Counted from the first letter of the stretch, positions 39,890 to 52,940 are shown. The stretch: 64,000 nt of DNA from Panorpa germanica (GCA_963678705.1 OY783217.1:1550001-1614000), one strand, 5' to 3'. Notes: a model not told the origin generated them from the letters alone. Numbers and translations: made by a program.

Positions 39890-40259
39890 AAAGCTTATTT
39901 CAGTTGCATCTTGTTAAGTTTTATCTAACAATATAAAAGTTACCTGTTACATAAATAATTTCACCTACTACACAACTTTTGTAACATACTTAACTGCATT
40001 TTGAAACATAAGTGGGTTTGTTTATCGGATTAGTATACTCATAAAAATCTGAAGAACACCTTTTTAAAGGTTACAAAATTTAAGCAGCTATTTCTAAGGC
40101 TTAAATGCTTAGATTAAATATTAGTAAGTTACAATAAGGTAACATTGTTTTACGAGATTAAACGATAATTATCATTTATAGTTTTCAAGATATAATGGCG
40201 ACAAAGCTTGTCATTTTTGATCGAACTTAAGTTTGTCGTCAAAAAAGCGAGTCACTTAC

Positions 40260-40282
40260 TTTAAGGCGTAATATGTGTCCAT
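40260..40282 (-). CDS. Candidate first coding exon of the GYC-repeat gene
   Basis: ATG at 40280-40282 in a good context (AACGATGG) encodes MDTYYAL plus two bases, then a consensus GTAAGT donor. The two leftover bases (AA) plus the first base of 38149 make Lys. The joined frame is open with no adjustment: 312 nt, giving 103 residues and a stop. In-frame TAA follows at once if the intron is not removed. An alternative upstream exon piece at 40345-40389 (reads NKNEEYMRTERHRG) is also phase-compatible. The start is therefore not settled. Confidence 0.35.
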
Positions 40283-43200
40283 CGTTGAAACGGAATATCG
40301 CATGATTGCAATGCATGTAAGATAAGAAGACATGAGCATACCTCCCTCGATGTCTTTCAGTTCGCATGTATTCCTCATTCTTATTCCTAGGGTAATATTT
40401 ATATTGATAAAATCATAAATAACAGTGACTATCATAGTACGTCTATGGGCGGGGGTTAAGGGGTGGTCCTCAACCTACCTCTCACTCAGTCGCGGGTTCT
40501 ACGTCGCATTAGTTGTGTCACGTAGAATAAAAATAGGCCCCGACCTCGGCCCGGCTCCGGCCTTCTGCCCGTACCTTGTATCAGGCTGGTACACATGCAA
40601 GGGTTTTTAAAAAATCACAAACATTTTATGTGGATGATCTAGTTTTTACTGTAAAAGGTAAATATGAGTCAAAATACAAATCGAAGGATTAGGGGGGGTA
40701 GGTTTTTGTTTATTGATGGTGGGGATGATAGGTGATTTACTTTCTATTAAAGATATAGAAGTAATTTGTAAGATATTTGTAGTTTCTTCATATCCGTATA
40801 GAAAATAGTTGGGGGTAGGTTCGGATTTGAACTTACTGAGAACTAGGACCATAAATATTGGTTGCTAGTCTACACAAGTCCTAAATTTTCATAAGAGCTA
40901 AAAAAAAAGAATATTGTTAGCATGTGGTTCAACTTTTTTTAATGAGAGAGAATGAATTAGGCCTTAATCCGCCATTGCAAGTCATATATGCTGTCATTTT
41001 GGTCCACGGTGTCGGGCAGATTGCTTACTTCGTATGTGGCCAGTCAGCTCGTCTGAGAAAGCTTCTGAATTACACTTTATCCTAACCCTTTTAACAATAA
41101 CGTACCGGATTAATTCCCACCCTTCTAAATATTTTTCTCCTCGGTCTGAGGTATTAGCATTTCATGTGGGTAAAAAACATTTGAGCCCTTATTACTATGA
41201 CTCCTGGCAGCTGCGTTAAGGGATTACGTATATGTAATATAAACCAGCAGAAAGAATGAGCTGAGCTGAATTATTTTTAATCTTATGAAGAACACTTTAC
41301 TAATGAAGAAGATGATTTTTTTCGATAATACTATTGCTGCACTCTAAATAATATAAAAGCTTAAAATTGTGTACTGGTTTTTTTTAATAATAATAATTTA
41401 TTTTAATTAAATATCTTTTTAATTAATTAATCTTTAAGATGCTTTAAATGCGTTGTAATAAGATAATTTGCAAACAGCACCGCACTTATTCCATCAATTC
41501 CAACCGTGGGAGAAATGTTAAATACAAGCTCATACAAAAAACACCCGCATCAATTGAATTTCAGCGAAGCACGACCAATAACTTTTATTATCAAATTTTA
41601 AAAATTCAACACATGTTCAAGTGAGATTCAAACCATTCCCACGACCAAATCAGCGAAGAGAAACGGATTCTTGGACGAAACAGGAATTGTAGTACACAGG
41701 ACAGGGGTGCGAAGAAGTAAAGAACAGCTGTTGTGTATTTCATAAGATAGTTTTTAATTTATTATAATTTTATACATTTTACAAATTTTTATTTAAATTA
41801 TTTTAAACTCAAAAATGGCAGTACCTTCTTTTATTATTAAGTTATCATTATTTATAAAAAAGTCTTATTCCTTGTATCTAACTTAACGTAAGCAAGTACG
41901 AAAATATTTACAGTATTTACATGAATAATTTACTATTTATCATGGTGAAGGCTTTGACTTGTGATATGCTTTATATTTATTTTGTATTGTCTTTAACTTT
42001 AAAACGAGCTCATGGAAAACTGAATGGGTATTGATTAGGTATCGATTACGAAAAGACCTAAGAAAATAATTAAAAAATATATAAATGAATTTGTTGAAAA
42101 TATTAAAAATAAAGCGATATTAGAGGTGGCCAAACAGTTAGTCAAGTGACTAAAGAAAACCAAATACTCATTCAGGAGATTTATATTTTGTTCTACTAGT
42201 ATCTTGCTTTTTCCAAGTTTGCTTTCCTCTATACACAACTGCTAAATCAATATTTTTCTAAATAAAAATATTATTGTATTGTTCTCTGCTAAATAAATAT
42301 TATGTAGATGCTACATTTTTTGTTTTCTGAAACAATATATGGATACACACTTAAAAAAGAAAAAAAATTCAAATTCTTTTGCTTTGCATTAAAAGAATTC
42401 ATTTAATAAAATACTTATAAAATTAAATTAAATTATTTCATAAATTAAATATAAACTAATGTGTATGTAGCAGGTCTAATAATATTTAGAATATAAAATT
42501 ATAATGTTCAAAAATATATCAAATAACAAATAAATTTCTAAAAAGTAAAAGATTGATATATTTATAAAGTTTATTTCCTTCTCAACAAATTCATAAATAT
42601 TTTAATATACTCTCCTCTTTATAAACACTTCAAACTTATCATTTCTATTTTTATTTTGACTATAAGAATTGACGATAAGATTTTGCCAATAGAAAATTGG
42701 TGATGTAAACTATCCCACCTACTTTTTTAGATTTAATTTTATTTTTTAGTTATAAGAATACTGTCGCATACATTTAACAATATATGTATTCGTTTCCTGC
42801 GAATGTTTTGGTTTTAATTAGAATTACTAAAACTAAAATTAAAAAAGTAGATGGGAAAACTAACATAAGATGTGTATGGTTGAAGTTACGAGAGTTCGGC
42901 GGTGACTCATATTTAAAACAAGTTGTGGGGTATAAACTGCTGATATAACTAAAAAACACTGATTCATTTATTTTTCTATAATGTATATAGAAACGAATAA
43001 GACAAAATTCATTATCGTATTATAAATTTATACCGCTCTTATAACCTCATTTAAGTATAAGTCACCGCCGATCTATCGTGATTTTGACTATATTTTTAAT
43101 ATCTTCATGAGTTGCAACATATGGATTATCACTGTAGTGACTATATTGGAATCTGTTATAGATTACAAAAATTGTAAGATTTAAAAAAAATGGCAGCCTT

Positions 43201-43687
43201 TTGAAAAGTAATGGAGGATGTGTTTCATTTTGGCACGATACTTTATTGTAAAACAAGAGGTTATTATTTCACGGACGTATCTATTTTATAATCAGATCAA
43301 TTTTCAAATAAAATTTCTTTAATCACATTTCGTAAACTATTAAAAATAAAGTCTTTGTATAAAAATTATAATAAATCTAAAAACTTAAAAATTAATTAAC
43401 TTAAATATCATTGCACTTTAGTTTTTCTTGTTGTTATTTAAATATGTACACTATATATATATTTATCTTTATTTTCTTATTATTATTATACTCAGTCACT
43501 TTTTATAAATAATAAAATAATATACTTAAGTTAGAATTATTATAATTATTTATACATATTAGCACTATGAATTAATTATATTAATTTTTACAAAAGTGGA
43601 AAAATATTTATCTTTTCCTGTATTTACATTATATTATTTATTAGTCTTTTTATTTAGTTATTTATAATTTTATATGAACACTTATTT
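40283..43687. other. Intergenic DNA between polyhomeotic 3' end and the GYC-repeat gene
   Basis: A sharply GC-rich island at about 40430-40600 interrupts AT-rich DNA. It is open on the plus strand for 61 codons but resembles no protein, and may be a SINE-like or other repeat fragment. The right part (41220-43687) is very AT-rich and includes the 3' UTR of polyhomeotic on the minus strand. Confidence 0.4.
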
Positions 43688-43900
43688 TTATTGTTGTGGT
43701 TTAGGTTCTTTATCCACTCTCATAGAATCGATTTTAGCAACTATTTTTAAAGCTGGTCCTAATTTCATGGCCATCGCAGACATTAAATGCTCTTCCCGTA
43801 GCAATAATAAAGCTTGGCCATCAATTTCTTGGATCGCAAAGTCTTCTGCGTAATCTCCACAGCCAGCCAAACCTCGGATGAATTCCACAACGTCAGAAAC
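43688..43900 (-). CDS. ph: polyhomeotic last exon: SAM domain and C-terminus
   Basis: Continues the sequence TWT|VSDVVEFIRGLAG and contains CGDYAEDFAIQEIDGQALLL and LMSAMAMKLGPALKIVAKI, the classic Ph/PHC SAM. The IDG turn and the KLGPALKI helix carry the polymerisation surfaces in Drosophila Ph. It ends about ten residues after the domain with a TAA, the usual position of the SAM at the extreme C-terminus. The preceding exon (44132-43976) is the Ser/Pro/Glu-rich linker found between the zinc finger and SAM in this family. Confidence 0.96.
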   Translation of the reverse strand, partial: VSDVVEFIRGLAGCGDYAEDFAIQEIDGQALLLLREEHLMSAMAMKLGPALKIVAKIDSMRVDKEPKPQQ

Positions 43901-46900
43901 CTTAAAAGGATAAATGAAGATATTTGAAGATGCAAGGCAAATATTAGAATTAAATGTAAAAAGCCAAATTCGTACCGTCCACGTGATTGGATTAACTACT
44001 GGTTCTGCAGGAGCCTCTGGTGAACTTGGCGCTGTGCTTTCAGATATTTCCATTGGTTCTGCAGATTCCAGAGTTTTCGTTTCCGATTCTGTAGATTCTG
44101 TACCAACAGGTTTGGGAGATCCTTGTTTATGACTGAAAAAAAATCTAATTCATTAAAACGTTTAAGATGCTACTTAAATACTCTTTATACAAATTTGTTT
44201 GTGTCTTTCCTCCAATTTAAAAGAAGAACTGCTAAGAAAACTAAATTCATTGAATTATTACCTTTTACTGCAAATAACAGAACAAAACTTTTTATTTTTC
44301 TTAAACTTGGATTTAAGATCTACGTGACCACAATGTTCGCACGTTGCCGTTTCCAAATTTGGGTTTGTTGAAGTTTGTCCATCCAGAGTAAGTCGCTTTT
44401 CTGGAAATTAATAAATATACAAATTAATAAAATATTCTCTTAATACATAACATGAAATTTCACGATTTAATTTAGAAAATAAAATGTAATGATATGTTAT
44501 ATGACAAGGAAGGAAAAGAAAGGAAGAACACAGTCTTTCAAAAATAGGTATCCACTAAACAATGTTATGTAGCATTCACATATAATTTACGTTTATATTT
44601 ACAAAATATGTAATGAATTTTATAATGAATGTACAATCCACAAATGAATGAATAGAACAATTTTATATTTATAAAAAAGGATCTTACTCGGTGGTTCATC
44701 AGCCGATTCTTTTCTATCGGGATACCTAGGTCTGTTGACCGTGAAAGGTTCAGCAGCTTCTTGTATTACAAAACCTTCAATAACATGAGTTAAAACCTGA
44801 GGCTTAACCATTGCCTTTGGTAAACCACGTTCATTTTTAGTTGTTGTAATACCTGACGGTGTGGAAGCTATTGACATAGTGGTAGGCGACGTCGTAATCG
44901 TCGAGGAACTTTCAGTCGATGACGTCGTTGATATTGTTAATGTGTTTGAGCCTTGTGGTTGAGGAGTCGGACACTTTGGAGCTGATGTTGATGACGAGGG
45001 ATCTGTAATAGTTAAGATAACATTAAAATACAGTAAAACTCAAACAATGTTATGTGTTACACAGTTAAAAAGATGAGATAGTTCACTAGTGACAATCGTA
45101 AACAGAAGTATAGTCAAATATTTAGTACATGTAAACACTGTTGCAAAATATGGCAACGCTGTCATATTTAGTAAGATACTTATTGTAATAATTAATAAGT
45201 GAAGTAAAGACAACATTCCACGTTATAAAACTACAATATCTGTCTCCACTAAAGCGTAAGCAATTTAACAAAACTATCAACTTTAACAGTTTAAATTTTC
45301 TTAACTAATTGCATGTTAAATATCTGCACTTTAATTATTAATATCTCACTTCACAGCTGACCAAAACATTTGAAATTTTGTAATTAAATTACAGACACTT
45401 ATATTAACATCATATTTAAATTTTATCAAAGACCACACTATTAAAACGGTGAAAATATAATCATTTTCTTACCAAACTTCAAACCATTAAAACCTAACCT
45501 TACATTTTAAATACTAACATAAACAAACTGACACTGAACTGCTGTAATATTTAACTAATAAATAAATGGTACTAGGTATAGGTATAGTCAGCGTTTTACA
45601 TGTTCTTACAAAAGATAAGTACATACTATTGAATTACAATATATCCATTGTTCAATAACACTGTAAAACATAAAAAATAATTGTAATAAAAACCGTCAAC
45701 ATTGCATTGTAAAAACAATTTGCATTACAACTTTATTCCTAGCTACTAATAGATTTTTATTACGTATGAGGATAATTTCATTTTAATTAAAAACAGCAGA
45801 GTTTTTATCCTAATACAAATGTTCTAAGAAACCAATGATATAATATAGTTATTTATATTTTAAGCTTGAAAAATGGTTAAATGTATCAGACGCAACAAAT
45901 TTGTACAAGACGCAGACATGGTTTGTTTCTGAGATTAAATTAACTTGATTTTGCCAATATTTTTTGATTGGAAAGAAATCAACTTTGGCGATGATATTTT
46001 AATTTATTGTATTAAATAGAACCGTTTGTTCTAGTATTCTTCTAGTTTGCGCATAGCAAATGACTGACACAAAAACTGTTTCTTGGCTAAATTATTACTC
46101 TACCACTTTTTAAAAGACTTCAATGTAAAACTAAATATAATAATAATTATATAATATTATTTTCATGTTTTCTTTTTAAATATTGTTTTACTTATTAACA
46201 GAAATAATATGAATTGATTTGTTGTATACAAGTAAACATAAATTTTAGAAATTCTTTGAAAAAAAAGAGTATAATGAAATTTTAATTTCAGAAACTGTGA
46301 TGAGACCGGGTTTGATTTCCGAAGGACAGCAAAAACCTTTGCAAAAGATACATATTAGGAAGAATACAATTTCTAATGAAGAATTGACGTAAGTAAGCTA
46401 GCTATAATACAACTAATAAACTATTTCTTCATTATGTGTACATGTTATAAAATGAATAATTCATAATTTCCATAAAATAATCATAGAAATACTTTAGTTC
46501 TAGTTCCTATGCAATAAATTATGTGTAACCTCTCGTTTTTAAATTATATTAAGGAATTAGTTAATTTGCAGAACTAAAACTACCTTAGTTATATGCATTT
46601 ACCGCTACTCAATTTTATATTTATTACTACTTTAACAACAAATGCGACACATGTCAATATCGATATACCATTAATAATAATGTTAACTACTTTTGCAAAA
46701 TACATGTTAAAATTTACACATAAATAATTATAAATATAATATAATATAATAAATTTATACATAAATTTTCCGTTATCTATTATGCTTAATTTTTATGAAA
46801 TAACATTCTGTATTAAATTTTGATATTGCGCAATAATATTTTGTTGGATATACCGAGTATATAACTGGTGCATAAGCTTACCGAGCGGTGACCTGATTAA

Positions 46901-49900
46901 CAATAATGGGCACTACTTTTCAATAATTATTATTTTAAAATAATAATAAGGTATTATGAAATTTAAAACAGTATGTATATATACTAATAATCTTATCACA
47001 TAACCCTAATTTAGATTGTCATTTATTTTATATATAATACGAGTAGTTACCAGTTTGCATTGGCTCCACATTAGGCGCAGATTCTGTAACATCTGCTCCC
47101 TCTTTCAATTCCACTACTGCACAATTTTCTGACTGTATTTGCGGTGTGGTTGAAATAATAGTCTGCGATTCCTCCTACAAAATACACACCATTACTAAAA
47201 CGTCGTATGTTGGTTTTACCACATAGCGAAAATCCCAATGACTATATTTTCTAGTCACTCAGTAAAATGTGTTACTGTTTACCTTATTTCCATTCACAAT
47301 TGGTGGCATGCTTGTCGGATCGTCTTTAACAATCGTAATCGGCATACAGTTGATTTGCGTCGCAGATAGATTCGGAGTAACGGAAGGAGGCGGCATTTGT
47401 ACAAGCGGATTCGGGGGAGGTTGCAACGGGGTTTGTGGTGACGCTAAGGGATTCACAATACTTGGTGGGATTGTGTTTGCTATGGAGGAAGGTATCATTT
47501 GCGGTGATTGAATTGGAACAGCCGTTTGTGATTGAATTTGATTTAAAATTGTTGGTCCAGGTGACTGTATAGCGGCTAATTGTTGCTAAAACAAAAATAT
47601 ATATATATATATATTAGAATGAATAATCCAATTGTATGATTAAAGAGTGTGTTTCAAGTACTTACAGGATGAATTTGTTGAATAGACATCGTAATGGGAA
47701 CCTGACCCGGCCCTGGCATCGAAACGACAGGCATAACAGGCCGAGAACCATCCGTTCCAATAATTTGTGTCATTGTACCCATTTGCATGATAGGTTTTGG
47801 TTGTATGTGTTGCGGTTGATTTTGTTGTTGCACTTGTTGTTGCTGTTGCGCTTGCTGAGCTTGTTGTTGTTGTTGCTGAACTTGCTGTTGTTGAGCTTGC
47901 TGCTGTGCTTGTTGCTGCGCCTGTTGTTGTTGTTGTTGCGCCTGCTGCTGTTGTTGTTGAGCTTGTTGTTGAGCCTGTTGCGCTTGTTGTTGCTGAACTT
48001 GTTGTTGCTGAACTTGTTGCTGCACGTGTTGTTGTTGATATTGTTGTAGTTGGAATTGCTGTTGCAGTTGTTGTTGCATCATCACCTGTGCAATCAACTA
48101 AAGTTTATCACATAAAAACGTGCAACTGAATTAATATGCATAAACTTTTAAACATTGTTCCGTTAAATCCATTTCAATTGCATCATACTCTGATTTAAGT
48201 GTAATACAACTCAAAGAATTTAACAGAAATCATACGAATATAATGCAATAAAAAAAAATCAAATATTAAAATAAGGAATATAAAAAAAAATGAAAGAAGA
48301 ATGAATTGAATGAATTTTTAAGAAGAAAATTAAATTAAATTTGTACAAACCTGTTGTTGCGCCTGCTGTTGTTGTTGCGCCTGTTGCTGTTGTTGTTGCT
48401 GCTGTTGTTGCTGCTGCTGTTGTTGTTGTTGCTGGGCTTGCAACGCTTTGTTATTATGATTAGCGATCTGTTGTTGCTGTTGTTGTTGCTTCTCGGGAGT
48501 CATAGAAGTCTGTGCTTGCAATTGAGTATTTTGCGCGATTGCCATTTGTCCCCCAGCAGTCATTACCACCATTCTATAATTCAAACTTAAGTTACCCTCG
48601 CATTAAATTACGATAACATATATTTCTTATGACCTACATAAAGAATAATCAAGACGAAGATCAAGTATAAATAATAATTGAATAGATCTACTTACTTATT
48701 TCCAGCTGACGTAACAATTTGATGTGTTTGTCCTGCAGCCAATTTAGATTGTGTAGCGGCATCAGCCTTAAGACTTCCTGGGGCTGGTGAAGTTCTAATC
48801 CCCGGTGGTTTTCCTCGACCTTTTCCAGCTTTGGGAGCCAAGTTAGCTTGCGCATTTGCTTGCCCAGTTTGTGTTGATACAGAACTAGCTGGTCGTAGTG
48901 GACTTCCAGAAGGTAATATATTCGGAGGCGGTCTAGGAGGCCCTTTAGGTTGCAGTTCAATTTGAGGACGCGGTTTTCCAGTTATTTGAGTTGGATTGCA
49001 CGGCAAGGCCAACGTTTCTTTAACAAGGAAAGCAATGTTTAGGAAAATGTGAAAACCAGTGTGATAACATTATAAAAGGAAGATTAGAAACGCGGAAAGT
49101 GTATGACAATAGTGTAGAAGAAAGATGAAAGAAGAAAAAGACACGAGAATAGGAGGTGTGTATTGTGGGTAAAGAAGTGAAATAGAAAAAAAGTTGGAAA
49201 ATTAATATTGTCGTTGTTTTTACTTTTTGTTTCTTTTAGTAGCTGAAGCACAATTATTCAAAGTGAAACGACTGTACTAGGTAATTGATGAACGAATACT
49301 AAAGTAAAAATGTTATTACGCTTCAAGATTACACGCTGAAGTATCATATAATTAAACATGTTTTGGTCATATGATCCCCGTTTGGAGTAATTTGAAATTC
49401 TCGGAAGCGTAGTTAATATGAATCATTGTTTATGATTTATTTATTTCGATGTGTTGTTACGTTGTTAGGTAATTGTACACTTACGATTGTGCGGTGCAGG
49501 TTGTATAGGTGTCGCTTGTTGCGGGTTATGCTGAATGAACATGCTGCCTTGTGTGCTTCCATCCTGACCCCGAATGAAAATTGGCGAATTTTGTGTTAGA
49601 AGCGTCTGTGGTTGTAATCCATTTGTAGTGAAAAAGTGTGGTTGAGTGAATTGCCAGGGCATTTGACTGAATTGCATTTGACCACCACCTGAAAATTCAC
49701 GGAATTTATTTTAAAAAAACTCCTTTTTTTGTAACTTGATATTTGAAAATGAGATAACAATGCATTCTTTGTGTTGACGAAATCTGATACATGATTTTAA
49801 AAAAATATTGAAGACGGAATATAATGATTTATAAGTAACGTGCATGTGAATTTGTTTTCTTAAGGATCGTCACACTGGTGAGACATTTTTCTACAACACC

Positions 49901-52348
49901 AAAGTTTACGTTTAGACATTTGAGAAGAAGAAACGTACCTTGTTGCAACGGACTAATGATTTGTGCTGTTGGCTGCGTATTAATCATCGCTTGCGAAACT
50001 TGCACGCACTGTCCCTGGTTCGTTACATTTTGATTCCCTTGTGGAGACGACGTTACTTTTTGGATGCCCTTTTGACCCCCCATAACCTTGTGTATGTTAT
50101 CTTGTTTATTTCCATTTTGTGAATGAGCTGGCAATATGTTAGGCGAGTTTAGTTGGACACAGGGACTGAATACCAATGTCTGCGACTGAGTGGAGGGTAT
50201 CGCAGGGATGTATCCTCCGCTAAAGCCTCCTCCTGCTCCATTTGCTAAGAGCTGTTTCCCTTGGGTCAACATGTGTGGGGCTATCTGGCCGCCTTGGAAG
50301 GGCTTCGCAGCTGTTATTACCTGAAAATTCTGTTTTTAAACTTACTTTATTTTGTTCTACAAAACCATAAAAATAAAAATAATATATAAATGTGCGTTAA
50401 AATAATTTCGTGATAAATTGTGCTTTTAACAAAACAAAGATTGATACAAAACTTTACTTAAACTTCTATAGATACAAGAAGATAACTTTATGTTTCTAAT
50501 AATCCTAGAACTGTTTTCTTATGATTCCAATGGTCGAAAAAAGATATATTTATGATTCTAATGGTGATAAGCATCTATGTAAAACAAACTGCGCCTCACC
50601 TGTATCTGTTGAGGATTGATGTTCTGCGGAAGCAGATTTCCTTGCATCAATAATTGTCCTTGCGCTGAATACAGTGTCTGCGGTAAATAAGCGGGATTTT
50701 GAATGGATTGAATTGGCTGTTGTTGTATAACCTGGACTCTTCCACTTTGCATATGCTGGGCCCAATCATGTTGTGATCCAACTGTCCCTACAGTGCTGAC
50801 CGTGCCTACTGTGCCTACCTGGCCTGCAGACATCGGCTGCAAAGGAGACATGGTGGAGATCGTCGTCGTAGCGTTTGGCTGATGCATCGAACCCTGGGGC
50901 GCTGCCATTGGAGACATCGTCTGATGAGGATGTGGACTTTGAGATGGGGCTCCTTCTATGACCTGGTGCATCTGACTTACTTGGGTGATTTGTCCTGGAA
51001 TATTGAAACAAAAGTTAAATATGAAGATCTAAATTTGTGTATTCAACATTTCAATGTGTCTAAACTCATCTCTTAGCATCAAAAATGGCGTTCAAAGATT
51101 TTAAATAAGGCTACTGAACCAACACGATATTATTGCTATAAGTCTAGGTGTTGTTTCGTTTCTTTATGTCAAATATAATAGAACATTTAACAGACAATGG
51201 TTTAATTAATATATTTAGACAGTAGCGGGCAGACCCGATGACCGGTGGGCCCTTGATTAATGGACTCCATAATGGATAAACATTCTAGAAGTAGCACACC
51301 ATTGTGTATATGTTATCTAACTACTACAAAAACTGGTAGTACTGATAGGAGGTTTCGGTGATCGAACTGTTAATCATACAATGAAACAAGGTACAAAAAC
51401 TTACTTTCGACACATTTTCATATGCATTTATAAGAAAAAATTTATAATTATTGCTCTTAAAATATTTTGATAAAAATTGCGTTGAGTATTATATTTCTTT
51501 TTTTCAAAATTTTTATAATATAATAAAAGATATTTAAATATAAATAGAGAATTGACATCATCCTCTCCCTTTGCTAGTCAGAGTCATAAGATTAATTATT
51601 TTACATAATAATCTAGCAAAATCAACAACACAGCGTTTAATTACCACACACATTTTTATTTCTATACAAATCTCTTTGTTTACATTAATCAAGCTATCCT
51701 TGATCTTACGACAACTGACCATCTTAGAAACAGAAGAGAAAAACCTTTTCATCTTAAATTTCAACAAAATGAAATCTATTTATTGTCATACAAAACTTAC
51801 CTTGATTCTGATCTACGATTTGAGGTTTAATATCTCCCATAATGTCACCAAATTGTTGTTGTATTTGTTGCTGTTGCTGTTGTTGCTGTTGTTGCTGTTG
51901 TTGTTGTTGTTGCTGTTGCTGATTTAATTCAACGGAATTAGGAGGCGTTGGAATTTTTTCTAGCGTTAACAACGTATTAGCAACTTCGTATTTTTCATCA
52001 AAATCTATTCCAGCTTTTTGTGCTAGTGTTTCTAAACACTGAAGAGCACTTGCTGGTCTTTCCCCACTTTCTCTTTCCTCGTTTCTTTCCTTTCTGTTTC
52101 CGTCGCTGCTTCCGTTTTGTTCCAATTCAGGTTCTTCTTTCTTGCTCTCTACGTGTGCTTGACCATTTGTTTCTGCAGATTGTTCTGAAATAACATTGTT
52201 GTTATTTGATTGGTTATTTGTTCGAGTGTGTTGGATATTTGTGTTATCCTTCAAAGGTCTTTGCTGCTTAATGGAATTCTGATTGTTGTTCTTGGTTAGT
52301 GTCTCTTTTGCAGCTTCCTGCTTTTGTAGGTTGTTGTAATGCTGACTT
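43688..52348 (-). CDS. ph: polyhomeotic, 13 exons, 5' partial
   Basis: Core subunit of Polycomb repressive complex 1, acting in the nucleus; its SAM domain polymerises and compacts silenced chromatin at Hox and other targets. Exons in transcript order: 52348-51801, 50994-50600, 50320-49939, 49688-49485, 49017-48696, 48573-48351, 48085-47666, 47585-47283, 47174-47051, 45002-44688, 44400-44262, 44132-43976, 43900-43688. All GT-AG junctions agree in phase, giving 1247 residues and a stop. Order: LETLAQKAGIDFDEKY motif (~95-110), TAAKPFQGG (~316), RPASSVSTQT (~540), NKMVVM (~616), polyglutamine exons (617-832), HD1 (~1035-1070), FCS zinc finger (~1098-1122), SAM (~1178-1240). Drosophila ph-p shares these blocks in this order. 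The first exon starts mid-codon and has no in-frame ATG, so at least one 5' exon lies right of 52348. Confidence 0.96.
44262..44400 (-). CDS. ph: polyhomeotic exon: FCS zinc finger
   Basis: Reads KRLTLDGQTS then CEHCGHVDLKSKFKKNKKFC and SVICSK. The C-x2-C ... F-C-S-x2-C arrangement with intervening lysines is the FCS (MYM-like) finger of Ph/PHC and related PcG proteins, implicated in RNA or nucleic-acid binding. It begins two bases into a codon and ends two bases into the next, compatible with 44688 and 44132. Confidence 0.93.
44688..45002 (-). CDS. ph: polyhomeotic exon: Ser/Thr linker plus HD1
   Basis: A Ser/Thr-rich start (about 40 residues) leads to KAMVKPQVLTHVIEGFVIQE and AAEPFTVNRPRYPDRK. 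This is homology domain 1 of Ph/PHC proteins, which Drosophila ph-p shows with only conservative changes. It ends DEPP before joining the FCS exon, as in the fly protein. Confidence 0.93.
47666..48085 (-). CDS. ph: polyhomeotic exon: long polyglutamine region
   Basis: A 140-codon exon, phase 0 at both ends. Roughly the first two thirds is Gln with interspersed Ala and Val (mixed CAA/CAG codons), followed by HIQPKPIMQMGTMTQIIGTD and a proline-containing tail. The mixed codons make it less slippage-prone than a pure repeat, but length polymorphism is expected. The antisense poly-Leu frames here are artefacts of this tract. Confidence 0.9.
51801..52348 (-). CDS. ph: polyhomeotic: most upstream exon found
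   Basis: Begins after an acceptor (cctttcatttcag) one base into a codon and reads SQHYNNLQKQEAAKE, an Asn/Glu/Ser-rich segment, the conserved LETLAQKAGIDFDEKY, then a polyglutamine run of about 18 interrupted once by Ile. The LETLAQKAGI motif matches the N-terminal region of Drosophila ph. There is no in-frame ATG before the motif, so translation starts in an exon further right. Confidence 0.92.
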
Positions 52349-52940
52349 CTGAAATGAAAGGAACAAACATTTTAATAAAACCATCACAGATACACTATTG
52401 TGTGGCGGGAATCAATTAGGATATGTATACAAAAAGATCGCCTTTGTGTTACAGTTACTCAAATTATACATGCCCCCGACCAAGGAATGGGCCATGTACA
52501 CCATGTCTTAATTTCAATAAAACCGAAGTATATACTGATAAAGTTGGTTATTAGAACTCGCTATATTTTGGGAGATATTAACAATTTAAAAAGTCATTTG
52601 GTCTCTTTAATAATTGAAAGGGTCCAACGTTATAGAAAATTCCAATGCATTGTTGTGGTGCATTTAACCAGTACCAAGCGATACTGTCTGTACCCAATGA
52701 ATAGGCTTAGGAATGTCATAGATAACACTTCCTTTATACGAACGATCTAAGGAAACGAATCATGTCTTCGATTAAAAATGAGTTTAATTTATCAACAGAA
52801 GTAGTTCAGTTGAAGAACACCCGTGTACTAAATGGGAATACGGGATTGAATCGGGCTCATCAGCATTACTGCATTAAGAATATCTAAATTAGAATTAGGA
52901 TGCTCTCAACTTCATCTATCGAAAAAAACCGGCACTCTAC
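52349..52940 (-). other. Part of the 5' intron of polyhomeotic; dispersed repeat at about 52488-52620
   Basis: Contains ccatgtcttaatttc, tactgataaagttg and ggagatattaacaa, in the same order as a related segment at about 63350-63450. A 116-codon plus-strand open frame over this area has no recognisable domain and is best read as part of that repeat. Confidence 0.5.

Larger units (their letters stand above)
38150..40259 (-). other. Intron of the GYC-repeat gene model
   Basis: A 2110-nt interval between a consensus GTAAGT donor and a pyrimidine-preceded AG acceptor. It contains two MITEs in the same orientation at 39320-39573 and 39638-39889. The intron depends on the proposed first exon being correct. 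Confidence 0.4.

Noticed and set aside
47636..48590. Long plus-strand poly-Leu and poly-Val open frames
   Set aside because: They are antisense shadows of the polyhomeotic polyglutamine exons, which are supported by splice sites and homology on the minus strand.
51219..51370. Possible hAT end (cagtagcgggcagaccc) in a polyhomeotic intron
   Set aside because: The partner end and an 8-bp duplication could not be found.
52400..52750. 116-codon plus-strand ORF left of the LTR element
   Set aside because: It overlaps a dispersed repeat also seen near 63340, has no recognisable motif, and fails to align as protein with that relative.
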